Positions 47,253 through 57,895 of a DNA stretch of 64,000 nucleotides are shown piece after piece. Each line of letters opens with the position of its first letter. Positions within the stretch are counted from its first letter, which is position 1. A model generated the notes under the pieces. It made no database searches and was not told where the DNA came from. It saw nothing but the letters and a program-made list of their open reading frames with translations. The translations under genes were made by a program, and so were the position numbers. Origin of the DNA: Merluccius polli (Eukaryota > Chordata > Actinopteri > Gadiformes > Merlucciidae); assembly GCA_030340625.1 (NCBI GenBank), contig JAOPHQ010002302.1, positions 124,001 to 188,000 of the forward strand, written 5' to 3'.

Positions 47253-47629
47253 AGGGCTGGGCAATACAGCCAAAATCTTCTATCCTGATATCGTCATTTA
47301 ATATCTTGATAACGATATATATCACCATATAGCATGTTTTCTGGAAATTCAATAAATAAATAGTAACAAAATATAAAATAACCACATGGTAAAGCTCATG
47401 TTTGTGTATTCCTGTGTGAATTAAATACTTGACAAATGAAAAGTACTTATTTAGTACTTAGTATTAGTATAGAGTATTTTCTTATTTTTTTCATAATTGT
47501 ACTGTAATGCAGCCTTTAAAACCAGGAAAAGACAACACTTATGCCATATCATGATATGATATCCGAAATCGAAGACGAGATCTAGTCTCATATCACGATA
47601 TCGATATAATATCGATATTTTGCCAAGCC
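47253..47629. mobile_element. AGGGCTGGGCAATA-type MITE
   Basis: Left end AGGGCTGGGCAATA. The right end reads TTTTGCCAAGCCA, an imperfect inverted partner. Both sub-terminal parts are rich in ATATCGATAT motifs. This is a common vertebrate non-autonomous DNA element; no ORF. Confidence 0.65.
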
Positions 47630-47781
47630 ATAATTGTGTTCAATTCAAGTTTCACAACAACTTTGCTTGTATAGAACTTAGTTACGGCCTCAAAGGTTTC
47701 ATACAGGCCTACATTAGACCACACCCCCTAGTATACTAAAATTAAAATAAGTCCTGAAAACATTTCATGGTGTTACCTATG

Positions 47782-47787
<6 letters not shown>

Positions 47788-47848
<61 letters not shown>
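47788..47848. repeat. (TA)n microsatellite
   Basis: About 30 TA units. Confidence 0.95.
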
Positions 47849-47852
<4 letters not shown>

Positions 47853-47999
47853 ACCATTTCCCAGTGTTTGACTATGCAGTTTAAAATGTCCCTCTGTTTA
47901 ACTATGTATAAAATTGCCATGTAGACGTCCTATTTGGATTTGATTTGATTGTCCAGTCATTGGTAGTGAGTGTGATGGGAATAAACACATATTTCTACA

Positions 48000-48222
48000 G
48001 GCCCCCCATGTCTCTTTAGGGCCCCTCTGTGTCTCCCTAGGGGCCCCTGTCTCTCTAGGGGCCCCCATGTCCCTAGAGGCCTCTGTGTCTCTCTAGGGGG
48101 CCCCATGTCTCTAGGAGCCTCTGTATCCCTAGGGGCCCATATGTCTCTAGGGGCCTCTGTCTCTCTAGAGCCCCTCAGTGTCTCTATGGGCCACTGTATC
48201 TCTAGGGGCCCCCATGTATCTT
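48000..48222. repeat. CTCTAGGGGCCCCCATGT minisatellite, left arm
   Basis: About twelve diverged 17-20 bp units (TCTCTAGGGGCCTCTGTGT and TCTCTAGGGGCCCCCATGT). An inverted stretch of the same repeat lies at 50285-50390. The boundary sequence ATGTATCTTGGAGCTATA here is mirrored by TATAGCTCCAAGATACAT at 50280-50297. Confidence 0.9.
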
Positions 48223-48226
48223 GGAG

Positions 48227-48284
<58 letters not shown>

Positions 48285-48292
48285 TGTATATA
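48223..48292. repeat. (AT)n microsatellite
   Basis: About 28 AT units. Further AT runs at 50265-50284, 50392-50402, 50708-50726 and 51192-51206 separate the elements of this cluster. Confidence 0.95.
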
Positions 48293-49516
48293 TACACTCA
48301 CCGGCCACTTTATTAGGTACACCTGTCCAACTGCTCGTTAACGCAAATTTCTAATCAGCCAATCACATGGCAGCAACTCAATGCATTTAGGCATGTAGAC
48401 ATGGTCAGGACGATCTGCTGCAGTTCAAACCGAGCATCAGAATGGGGAAGAAAGGTGATTTAAGTGACTTTGAACGTGGCATGGTTGTTGGTGCCAGACG
48501 GGCTGGTCTGACTATTTCAGAGACTGCTGATGTACTGGGATTTTCACGCACAACCATCTCTAGGGTTTACAGAGAATGGTCCGAAAAAGAGAAAATATCC
48601 AGTGAGCGGCAGTTCTGTGGGCGCAAATGCCTTGTTGATGCTAGAGGTCAGAGGAGAATGGCCAGACTGGTTCGAGCTGATAGAAAGGCAACTGTAACTC
48701 AAATAACCACTCGTTACAACAGAGGTATGCAGAAGAGCATCTCTGAATGCACAACACGTCGAACCTTGAGGTGGATGGGCTACAGCAACAGAAGACCACA
48801 CCGGGTGCCACTCCTGTCAGCTAAGAACAGGAAACTGAGGCTACAATTCGCACAGGCTCACCAAAATTGGACAATCGAAGATTGGAAAAACGTTGCCTGG
48901 TCTGATGAGTCTCGATTTCTGCTGCGACATTCGGATGGTAGGGTCAGAATTTGGCGTCAACAACATGAAAGCATGGATCCATCCTGCCTTGTATCAACGG
49001 TTCAGGCTGGTGGTGGTGGTGTAATGGTGTGGGGGATATTTTCCTGGCACACTTTGGGCTTATTAGTACCAATTGAGCATCGTGTCAAAGCCACAGACTA
49101 CCTGAGTATTGTTGCTGACCATGTCCATCCCTTTATGACCACAGTGTACCCATCTTCTGATGGCTACTTCCAGCAGGATAACGCGCCATGTCATAAAGCG
49201 CGAATCATCTCAGACTGGTTTCTTGAACATGACAATGAGTTCACTGTACTCAAATGGCCTCCACAGTCACCAGATCTCAATCCAATAGAGCACCTTTGGG
49301 ATGTGGTGGAACGGGAGATTCGCATCATGGATGTGCAGCCGACAAATCTGCAGCAACTGCGTGATGCTATCATGTCAATATGGACCAAACTCTCTGAGGA
49401 ATGTTTCCAGTACCTTGTTGAATCTGTGCCACGAAGGATTAAGGCAGTTCTGAAGGCAAAAGGGGGTCCAACCCGGTACTAGCAAGGTGTACCTAATAAA
49501 GTGGCCGGTGAGTGTA
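48293..49516 (+). mobile_element. Intact DD36E (Incomer-like) Tc1/mariner element
   Basis: The 1220-bp element (48295-49514) is flanked by TA (48293-48294 and 49515-49516). Its 29-bp terminal inverted repeats (CACTCACCGGCCACTTTATT then AGGTACACC) are perfect by eye. One uninterrupted transposase ORF fills it. Size, TA target and intact ORF make it potentially autonomous. Confidence 0.95.
48442..49482 (+). CDS. Tc1/mariner transposase, DD36E spacing, 346 aa
   Basis: The ATG at 48442 opens an uninterrupted frame. An N-terminal helix-turn-helix lies at residues 8-47 (TISETADVLGFSRTTISRVY) and a second paired-like DNA-binding half at about 60-125. The catalytic triad sits in WSDESRF (D155), QQDNAPCH (D246) and DLNPIEHLW (E283). 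Thirty-six residues lie between D246 and E283, against 34 in classic Tc1. DD36E is the spacing reported for the Incomer family. Length is typical of the superfamily. The protein cuts and pastes its own 29-bp-TIR element at TA sites. No stops, shifts or missing catalytic residues are seen, so it may be active; sequence alone cannot show expression. Confidence 0.95.
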   Translation: MGKKGDLSDFERGMVVGARRAGLTISETADVLGFSRTTISRVYREWSEKEKISSERQFCGRKCLVDARGQRRMARLVRADRKATVTQITTRYNRGMQKSISECTTRRTLRWMGYSNRRPHRVPLLSAKNRKLRLQFAQAHQNWTIEDWKNVAWSDESRFLLRHSDGRVRIWRQQHESMDPSCLVSTVQAGGGGVMVWGIFSWHTLGLLVPIEHRVKATDYLSIVADHVHPFMTTVYPSSDGYFQQDNAPCHKARIISDWFLEHDNEFTVLKWPPQSPDLNPIEHLWDVVEREIRIMDVQPTNLQQLRDAIMSIWTKLSEECFQYLVESVPRRIKAVLKAKGGPTRY

Positions 49517-49528
49517 TATACTGTATAT

Positions 49529-50263
49529 TAGGGCTGTCAAACGATAACATTTTTTAAACTGATTAATCGCATAGTATTGGCGAGTTAACTCACGATTAAT
49601 CACAGTTTTTAAATTCTATTTTAAATCCACTCCCATTGAAGTTAAATGAGATAATCAAATGGAATGACACATTGTCATTCATACCAAATAAGGAGAAATC
49701 CGGTGTAAAATGGTTCTGGGATGTTTAGTATGAGAACGAGTTCCAACGTTACCATGGTGATTAAAGGGGAACTCCGGTGTAAACTGGTTCTGGGACGTTT
49801 AGTATGAGAATGAGTTCCAACATTCCATGGAGAGCAACAAAAAGCCGATACGACGCGCAGCTAAGTTAGCTGTTTTTAGCCGATTCTACCAAACTGCTAT
49901 ACATTTGAGTGCTACGGGCATCTGACCTGGTAAAAAATAAATCGCTTTTTTAAAGCACTTACAAGGCTAGAAATGACACTTCTTTGGTAGTATAATGGGG
50001 GTCTTAACATATAAAATGAGGCATTGACAACTTCATAAGTGTACAGATAGTTTATTTAAAAGCATATTTTATACACACAATACCTTAAGTACTTCACCCG
50101 TCGACGCCATGTTTTTTTTTAGGCTGATAAGTCGATTGACGAACACAGAGCTCGCGAGTGCGTTAATGCGTCATTTTTTCTTAATCGAATTAAAATAAGA
50201 TTAAAAAGAGAAACCCAATAATAAGAAAAACGTGTTATTATCGCGCTAATTTTGACAGCCCTA
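49529..50263. mobile_element. TAGGGCTGTCAAA MITE
   Basis: Perfect 13-bp ends TAGGGCTGTCAAA / TTTGACAGCCCTA enclose 735 bp. Sub-terminal AATCGC, GTTAACTC and TTAATCAC blocks are typical of this widespread hAT-type MITE. An internal direct repeat of about 70 bp (49690-49755 and 49770-49840: CCGGTGTAAA.TGGTTCTGGG, TTTAGTATGAGAA) is present. No ORF. Confidence 0.85.
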
Positions 50264-50284
50264 ATATAGATATACTGTATATAG

Positions 50285-50390
50285 CTCCAAGATACATGGG
50301 GGCCCCTAGAGAGATACAGAGGGGTCCCTAGATACATGGGGGCACCTAGAGAGACAGAGGCTCCTAGAGAGACACAGAGGGGCCCCTATA
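50285..50390. repeat. CTAGGGGCCCC minisatellite, inverted right arm
   Basis: Same repeat as 48000-48222 on the opposite strand (ACATGGGGGCCCCTAGAGAG units). The two arms flank the Tc1/mariner and MITE insertions. Confidence 0.9.
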
Positions 50391-50402
50391 TATATATATA
50401 TA

Positions 50403-50707
50403 TTAGTGGTGGGCCGTTATCGACAATCGCGCCCCCCCCCCCCCCCCGTCAACAATCGCGCACCCCCCCCCCCCCCCCCCCCCGTCAACAATCGCGCACC
50501 TCTCCCCCTACGATCAACAATCGCGCACAATCGCACACCCCCCCCCCCCCCCCCCCCCCGTTTTTAGTCATTATTTAGGTAACACACACATATTATGAAT
50601 GCCTTCGACAGAATTCTAATGAGCCATTTTAATCTAGATTAATCTAGATTAATTCCAAGATTACAGTTAGATCTAGATTAAACACATTAATCTATGCCCA
50701 CCACTAA
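50403..50707. mobile_element. TTAGTGGTGGGC MITE containing poly-C minisatellite
   Basis: Perfect 12-bp ends TTAGTGGTGGGC / GCCCACCACTAA. The right half has TCTAGATTAATCTAGATTAA, typical of this vertebrate MITE. The left half is replaced or expanded by four units of TCAACAATCGCGCAC followed by C runs of up to 22 (50430-50560). Confidence 0.85.
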
Positions 50708-50726
50708 TATACATATATATATATAT

Positions 50727-51191
50727 CAGAGGTTGCGCTAGACTTTTTCGTTGTCCGTCATTTTGACTGACAGGGTCATAAAAATCCTGTCATAATGTAT
50801 TTTTACCGGTCACACGCAGCGCGATTGTTGATGGGGGGGGGGGGGGGGGGGGGGGGGGGTGCAGCGCGAATGTTGATGGGGGGGGGGTGTGCTGCGCGAT
50901 TGTTGACGGGGGTGCAGCGCGAATGTTGACGGGGGGGGGGGGGGGGGTAGTGCTGCGCGATTGTTGACCTTCATGGGCACCGTCGATAGTTGCACTTTCA
51001 AGTGGGTTTGTTGTTTCTTTCTTCTTTTCTACTTCTCTTCTTATACAAGAACCAATTAATATGCTCATCGCCACCAAGTGGTCAGGGTGTGAAATGCAAT
51101 CTGTCAAAATGACGGACGGCCCTCAGATTTTTCCGTCACCGTTTAAAAAAAACGGTCAATGACGGAAAATATTTGGTTAACGCGACCCCTG
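50727..51191. mobile_element. hAT-like MITE containing poly-G minisatellite
   Basis: Left end CAGAGGTTGCGCTAGAC and inverted right end CAGGGGTCGCGTTAACC, inserted in an AT repeat (8-bp ATATATAT on both sides, uninformative). Inside, five units of GCAGCGCGA(T/A)TGTTGA(T/C) followed by G runs of up to about 27 lie at 50815-50975. They are the reverse complement of the units in the neighbouring MITE. Confidence 0.85.
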
Positions 51192-51206
51192 ATATATATA
51201 TATATA

Positions 51207-52022
51207 GACCGCCAATTTTGCTTCCTAAACTCAATACCTCGTTGAAAAGAGAGCATCGTTTAACTGCGGTTACAGTATAAAGTGTGAGGTCTAATGAATC
51301 CGCGAGCACAGTGGCATTGTTTTGAGTCTGTTCATTAGGTTTTGTATTAGGCTAAGTGTATTGATGAGTGGTTGGCTATCGGGAGCGGGTTTAATTCATC
51401 TCACTGCGCTCAATTGACAACACACCCCGCTGTTTCGGCAGGAGTGTCAATTTCACCCTCATATTTTTATCGAATTGCTTTAACGGAACAAAGCACACCG
51501 AACGCCAATCGCCAATGGCTGCAGTGCTACTTGTTCACTCGCTTCAAATATGACTCAAGTATGTTTTGAAATGCGGAAATTCATGCGACATTTAGTATCT
51601 GTCCCGACAAGGCTGTGTGCTTTGGACTTCACTCTACAAGCGTCAAAATGTCAAATACAAACTAAACTAAGAGTGGAATTAAAAATGTCCTCCGTTTATG
51701 TTTCGGCCACCACCTTAAGGCTTCTAAAAAGATGAGCCCAACTTACTTGCCGAACCCCTGACGTAGAGCTTTTCAGCCACAGCTAAGTGTTAAACACAGA
51801 CACACACATGAACATGTTAGCTGGCTAGCATTAGCTCATGGCCGCTGTCCTTTGGGCTCCATCTTATGAACTGGGGGGACGGGGTAATTTGGAGCAGCTC
51901 CCAGCAGGTGAGGGGAAAAGGGAACGTGTGTGTGTGTGTGTATGTGTGTGAATGGTAAGAGACTCCAGAGTTCCTAGCTTCATGTCACCCAGCTGCAAGT
52001 CCTTAGTTCACACACACACACA

Positions 52023-52070
<48 letters not shown>

Positions 52071-52770
52071 GGCTCCTAATTATCTCTGAATAGCAGTTTT
52101 ATTGAACGCTAATTTGTGATAATGAGTTATGAACGGTAGCGAGACGATGAAAGACCTATCCTACTCACACACACACACATACACATACAAACGCCCTCGA
52201 CCCCTGACCCCTCCTCAAACACACACACAGCGTGTGTGTGATGCTTAATTGTCGCCGTCGTCTTGTTGCCACAAAGATTCAGATCGCTGACGGCCGTCAT
52301 TGTGTTCTTCGCTTGACCTCTGACCTCTCCTCTAACCGACTGTCCTCGCCGCACGTTGCTTTTCTTTGTTTGTTTGTTTGTTTGTTTGTTCGGGGGGGAT
52401 GGGGGGGTAGATAAGTGTGGATGAACAGGAACACAACCCAACATAACGACAAATCCTACAAGTCCGTAGAGAGAGAATTTGTCATTTATTTGATTAACGT
52501 CAAGCTTGCTGAACGTGTATACAGATTATACCGTGAATATAGTGTGTTATAATTTCAATAACAACTAAGCGTAGGTATAGAATCGCCTCACGTCATTTGT
52601 CTAAAATGTCGCCCAAAAGTGAATTCCTTGTGTTTTCTAGAACAAGTCACCACTCGGTTACAGAATCATCCAAATGTAACTTTTCTCTGTACAATTTCCA
52701 TTCGACCCAAAACTCGGCTTTAGCAGCACAGTAGACAAAAAGACTATTTCAATATTTTTATTTTTGTATC
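51207..52770. other. Gene-free DNA with GT/CA repeats
   Basis: (GT)n at 51925-51955, (CA)n at 52009-52069 and (GTTT)n at 52362-52390. Repeat-free blocks with TAATTATC, CTAATTTG and ATAATGAG at 52075-52140 are candidate conserved elements. No gene. Confidence 0.4.
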
Positions 52771-52775
52771 TTATT

Positions 52776-52797
52776 TTATTATTATTATTATTATTAT

Positions 52798-52845
<48 letters not shown>

Positions 52846-53035
52846 CAGTAGTAATAGTAATAGCGGTAGTAGTGGTAGTGGTAGTAGCAGTAGCAGTAGT
52901 AGTAGTAGTAGCAGTAGCTGCAGTAGTGGTCGTGGTAGGGGTGCTGGTAGTGGTGGTAGTAGTGGTAGTAGTAGTAGTATTGGTAGTGGTGGTAGTAGTG
53001 GTAGTGGTAGTAGCAGTAGTAGCAGTAGAAGAGAC
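52776..53035. repeat. (TAT)n / (AGT)n trinucleotide array
   Basis: About 260 bp. ATT units give way to AGT units with GGT and AGC variants. Poly-Val, poly-Leu and poly-Tyr frames are artefacts of the repeat. Confidence 0.95.
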
Positions 53036-53764
53036 AAGGCAAAGTTAAAGACCAACAAAACAGTCTGAGGTCGTTTCTCCTCGGAAGCAGCGACCCAACA
53101 GACAAACCGACAAACAGCCAGGCGACGCAGACCGGCTCTCGGCTTGTTGCCGTGCCGACGCAGGCCCTCTTGTTGTAAAGCGCTCTCCAGGTTCCCAGGC
53201 GGTTTTGGAGCCCTGCCCTTGTCTGTAGAGCGCCGTCACAGGAACCCGGGCTCCCTCCGGACGGGCCGGGGTCACGGGGGTCAAACCGCCCGGGGATGGC
53301 GGGGCGCGGGGGGATGTTGAGTCCTTTTGTCTTTTGCTTTTGGGGTTTATCTGTAACATTCAGTTACAAGTCTTCAAGGAAACGATTGCCCCATCGTCTT
53401 TAACATTTGCAGAACAAATTCATGGAACAAAATGGGAGGAAATTAGTTTTTCAAAGCTTGGAGAGAGAAGGAGAAGAAAGGGAAAGAAAGAGAGAGAAAG
53501 AGAGAGAAAGAGAGGACGTTTGTTTTCCAGTATGATGACTGAATGTTTCGGCGGTCATGTCATGAATGCTATTTGTTCTGTCGGCTCTGAGATCCGCCGG
53601 CCCTAAGCCTGGCGGATCTCCAGCAAGGCCGTCTCTGATTGGTCCGAATCCCCGCGGCTGCTCTGCCCATGTAGGTGGTGGCAGTGTGTGTGTGGACTTA
53701 CATCTTAATGTGTGGATTTACACTTGTGTCGCCTGTTTTTTCACCCGGATAACTGCATTCTCAT
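53036..53764. other. Gene-free DNA with perfect hairpin
   Basis: GAGATCCGCC (53588) pairs perfectly with GGCGGATCTC (about 53610-53619) across 12 bases. A GA-rich stretch lies at 53460-53515. No gene. Confidence 0.45.
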
Positions 53765-53771
53765 CTCTCTC

Positions 53772-53804
<33 letters not shown>

Positions 53805-53874
53805 ACTCTGTATACCTCCATACATCTATCCTATATTTCTAAATATCTTTCTCTCTCCATACCTTCCCCTCTTA

Positions 53875-53922
<48 letters not shown>

Positions 53923-53925
53923 CTC
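53765..53925. repeat. (TC)n microsatellites
   Basis: CT runs at 53765-53804 and 53878-53918. Confidence 0.95.
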
Positions 53926-53935
53926 CCTGACTGTC

Positions 53936-55459
53936 CCTTAACATCTCTCTCTCCACCAACCCACCTGTCTTTCATGGTGTGTGTTGTTCGATAGCAGTGG
54001 CAGTGTGTGTTCAACGCAGGCTGTCCGCTGGGCTAAAATACCTGATTTACAAGTCAGCGCTACAACTCAGGTAGCAGGGCCAGCTTATAGTACCATGGCC
54101 CCTCCAACGGCAGCAGAGGTCCCACCCTCCCGGCAGAGTGCCTCGCAAAGCTCTTTTTCAAACACATAAAGACCAAGATAAATCGTTTTATTTATTTTTG
54201 GGGGTATTTCCTGATTATATCGGTTTGCTGGAAACGGTTGGTTTGTTTATTTGTTGTTGGTTTGTCTGTTTGTCTGGTTGCCAGATAAACAAAGATATTA
54301 CCATTATTGTATTACTAATTATATTGACAATTTTAATTTGTTGCTAATATTTTAGGGTAAGAATAAGCAAAGAGAAAAATAATGAAGGGGGAAATATGTA
54401 TAAGATGTAAATGGCACTTGTGTCTGATATTTTGGGGCTATGAAAATAACGACTTGCTATTGTATGCCAACAATTATATTTATGCTTTATTCATAATGAC
54501 AGAATATATTTAATAGTAACCAAGTCATACATATACATTGTGTTCTTGTAAATGTAAGAAGTACACAAATAAAGTATCCATCCATGCTAAATTAATGCTT
54601 CAGATAAAATAATTGAAAAAGGCCAATACAATAAATTAAAACAGATTTGTGTAATTATTGTTTAATAATTATGCAATAATTATCGTAATTATTGATGTTA
54701 CATTTTAATTGCTGTTACTCAGGGGTGTTAAAGAAACAAAATTATGATTTGTTTTCCTCAAATCTTTTTGTTCAACTGAAGAGCCAAATCACATTAAACA
54801 TATGAACCAAGTACTGAACAAAGTACTCCATTACTAAATTAATGCCACAGTAATATTAATAAAAGTACTCTATTGAGATATATTTATTTATATTATATAC
54901 CACAGTAATATTAAGTATTTTCTTGGTATATTCATATTTATGTATTTAACATTAATACCACAGTAATATGAAGAAAGTACTTTTACATGAATATGTATAT
55001 TTTACCAGCAACAAAGTATGTCATGTGACCAATTGTTATTTATTTATTAATATATATTCATCATCTTTTTTTTTCTTTTAAGATGGATATATTACAAGCA
55101 AAATAAATATTACATTCTACATTATTTTGTTATTACTTTTATTGTTCAACATAACCGAATATAGTTCAACAGAATATGATTCATGATTTGTTCTTCTCAT
55201 AATTATAATATTTATTAGATGTTACCTTAGACCAGAGTATATTGAATACACTAATACATTCATTATATGGAATAAGTAATACGTTTAAGTAAAAATTTAA
55301 ATAAGTGTAAAAATGTGAGTATAAATGTATAAATGGCTGAAACTCTCAGCCACAGTGTATTTACAGTAGAAGTATAATTTATATTTATAATACACGTATA
55401 TATTTTTTATATAATATTTATATGTTTTTGTTATTTTTAGAAAAAAAGATGATGCTAAT

Positions 55460-55464
<5 letters not shown>
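53936..55464. other. AT-rich gene-free DNA
   Basis: Three diverged copies of CCACAGTAATATTAA with AAGTACT lie at 54845-54985. Otherwise no recognised feature. Confidence 0.4.
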
Positions 55465-55524
<60 letters not shown>

Positions 55525-55543
55525 TAATAATAATAATAATAAT
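55465..55543. repeat. (AAT)n microsatellite
   Basis: About 25 units with one AAC interruption. Confidence 0.95.
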
Positions 55544-57715
55544 TAACAAGTCTAGCCCCATTTAATAGATTGGTAGACAGAGAATATAATGCATAATTAA
55601 TGGTGTGTTTGCGGCCCAGAACTTAACCACCCTGTTAAAGGGCCATTTTAACCATTATTGTTCCGACCCTTGTCATATACAACAACGAAACTCAACCAAA
55701 GTTTCAACAAACTCCTTGGTCCCAACAATGTCCGGCTTATAACTTATATAAGACTAATCTAAACAAACCAACAAGAAAGCAATAACCAAAGCTGGAAGCT
55801 GAGACAGCAGCACCACGCCAGTCGACGGCCTAGCTGTTGGCCATTAGCTTAGTGTGTTCTTCGTATATGAGCTGCAGTGAGGATTCAGTTGTGTGCTATT
55901 TGTCCTGAACCCTGTTGGAAAGAGAAGTGTGCGTGGCTATCTTAGTCTAGCCTAGCCTAGCCTAGCCTAGCATAGCTGCCTTCATTAGTTATTCAGCTCC
56001 TTGGGTTTGTTTGCCTTCCCCTCTGGCTCCTAATTAATGCTTAATCAAAACTGCCGAGAACGGAGCTTGTGGAAAAATTAATGAATATTAAAATCAACAC
56101 CGACTTCTGTTCTCACTTTTTTTTCTTCCTGTTCCTGTTGTTTTGTTGCCGTGTCAACAGTGCGAGCCAGGCATCATCATTATTTATTTATTTTTGCTGT
56201 CAAAGATTTGAAGTTTAACGATTTGTCCCCAATTTCTATTTCTATCAATATGCGTTAGTGGTTACCAATTGGATGTACATTGGGAGAGCTCTTTATCTGC
56301 ACTTTGATAATTATATATTTTGTCTGTAGTTTTTTTTTGTGAGAATAACAGAGGACTTTGAAAAATGAGAAATGTTGAATTTGAAAGGTGTATTTTGTGT
56401 GTAGAAGCAGACAGTTCCTCCTCCGAGGCGGGAAAATAAAATCCTCCTTATTACTTTTGTCGTAAATACAACTCAGCACTATGGAGTCCAATCCTCGGGA
56501 AACCCTGTGATAATTCTTTAATCCTCCGAGGAAAAACCCATTAAAGTGAGTTTAGTTTCAAATCACATCCGGTAAAATAGCTTTTTATTGACCCAGTCGG
56601 ACAGAGAGCGTGAACTTTATTCAATCTTTGCTCCATGGATGTATTACATTATATAAGAGCAAGCTCAGCATTATTTGTCTGCGATTATCCTCTACGGTTC
56701 CATCTAAAGCCACCCCTCCTCTCCTCCTTATTTGATTCAATTAAAGTTCTTCAAAATGAACAATATTGACACTGTTTTGTCATGAATACAAAAAAGCAAC
56801 ATTTTTTTTAAAATGAAATGAAGTTTAGAGCCTATGGTGAAAACATTTGAAACATGGTGAAAACATTTGAACATTTATAAAATATAATACAATTGCAGAC
56901 TTAGTAGCACTGTTTTGGATAACTTATTGAAATGGTTGTATTTTGAACACTTTCAAAGTATTCACTGTTAATGTTAGTATTTCGGAGCCTTGTGTTGTGG
57001 TAAATGTATGCCTGTCCCATTCAGTCTCTTTTTATCTTTATAAAATGTATTTATTACAATTTTTTCATTACACTAAACAGAAAAAAACAAGTCTGCTGCC
57101 CAAATGAGTGCTTAGTTTCTCTGAATGTTTTTTTTTGTAATATATTTTAATAAAACATGATTGTTAATTCTTCCTTGAAGGAATCTGCCACGTCGTTTCG
57201 TATGGAGAACGTGAGCAAGCGGAAAATCTGATTAAAAAAATACACTAAGCGTGACTGTTTATCATATTTTATTAAAAATGACTGAATCAGAAATGCATTT
57301 ATTCCAGTGCCCCACTGCTTTGTGCTGTGCTCTCCAGATGCCTCTGTAGGAACAGGACAGAGTGATGCCATGTAGTGGCGTCTCAAAACCTCAACTTTAG
57401 GAGCACAACCGCCAAATATCAAACATGCGCAACTTCTTTAACTTATTCCCCGGACTAAATCGACGGTGGCGTGGCGGTGGGGGAGTGGTGGAGGAGAAGC
57501 TGGATGGAAATCGCAATGACAGTCCCTCCAAAGTTACTCAGATGCAGTCTGACTTGCGCCACAGTGCCACAGTTTACTACAGCAGAGCATTTGAAATCAG
57601 CCGCTCCCGCCATTAGCATAATAACCGACGCCTGGACTCCGCTGGCGTTAGCGCTGACAGTTGCCAGCGCTAACGCTATCGGCTCTAGAGCGATGAAAGA
57701 TGTCTGTATCAATCA
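55544..57715. other. Gene-free DNA, candidate conserved blocks
   Basis: CTAGC units lie at 55945-55975. 56020-56110 (CCTAATTAATGCTTAATC; AAAATTAATGAATATTAAA) and 56480-56760 are repeat-free and rich in homeodomain-type TAAT sites. At 57648-57676, GTTAGCGCTG and CAGCGCTAAC form a perfect stem. No gene is supported. Confidence 0.35.
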
Positions 57716-57895
57716 AACAGCGAGGGGAGGAGGAGGAGGAGGAGGAGGAGGAGGAGGAGAGGATGTGGAAAAGGGAGAGGAGGATGTGGAAGAGGGTGAG
57801 GAAGAGGAGGAGAGAGAGGGGGAGGAGAAGAGGAGGAGGGAGGAGAAGGGAGGAGAAGGGAGGAGGAGGGAGGAGGAGGAGGCAACCACCAGCTG
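57716..57895. repeat. (GGA)n purine tract
   Basis: GAGGAGGAG and GGAGGAGAAGG units. Poly-Glu and poly-Ser/Pro frames are artefacts. Confidence 0.95.

Noticed and set aside
52764..53058. Poly-Val, poly-Leu and poly-Tyr frames
   Set aside because: Artefacts of the ATT/AGT trinucleotide repeat.
53044..53606. GC-rich ORFs with Arg/Pro/Ser composition as a coding exon
   Set aside because: No conserved motif, no consistent splice signals, and the composition is explained by local GC content.
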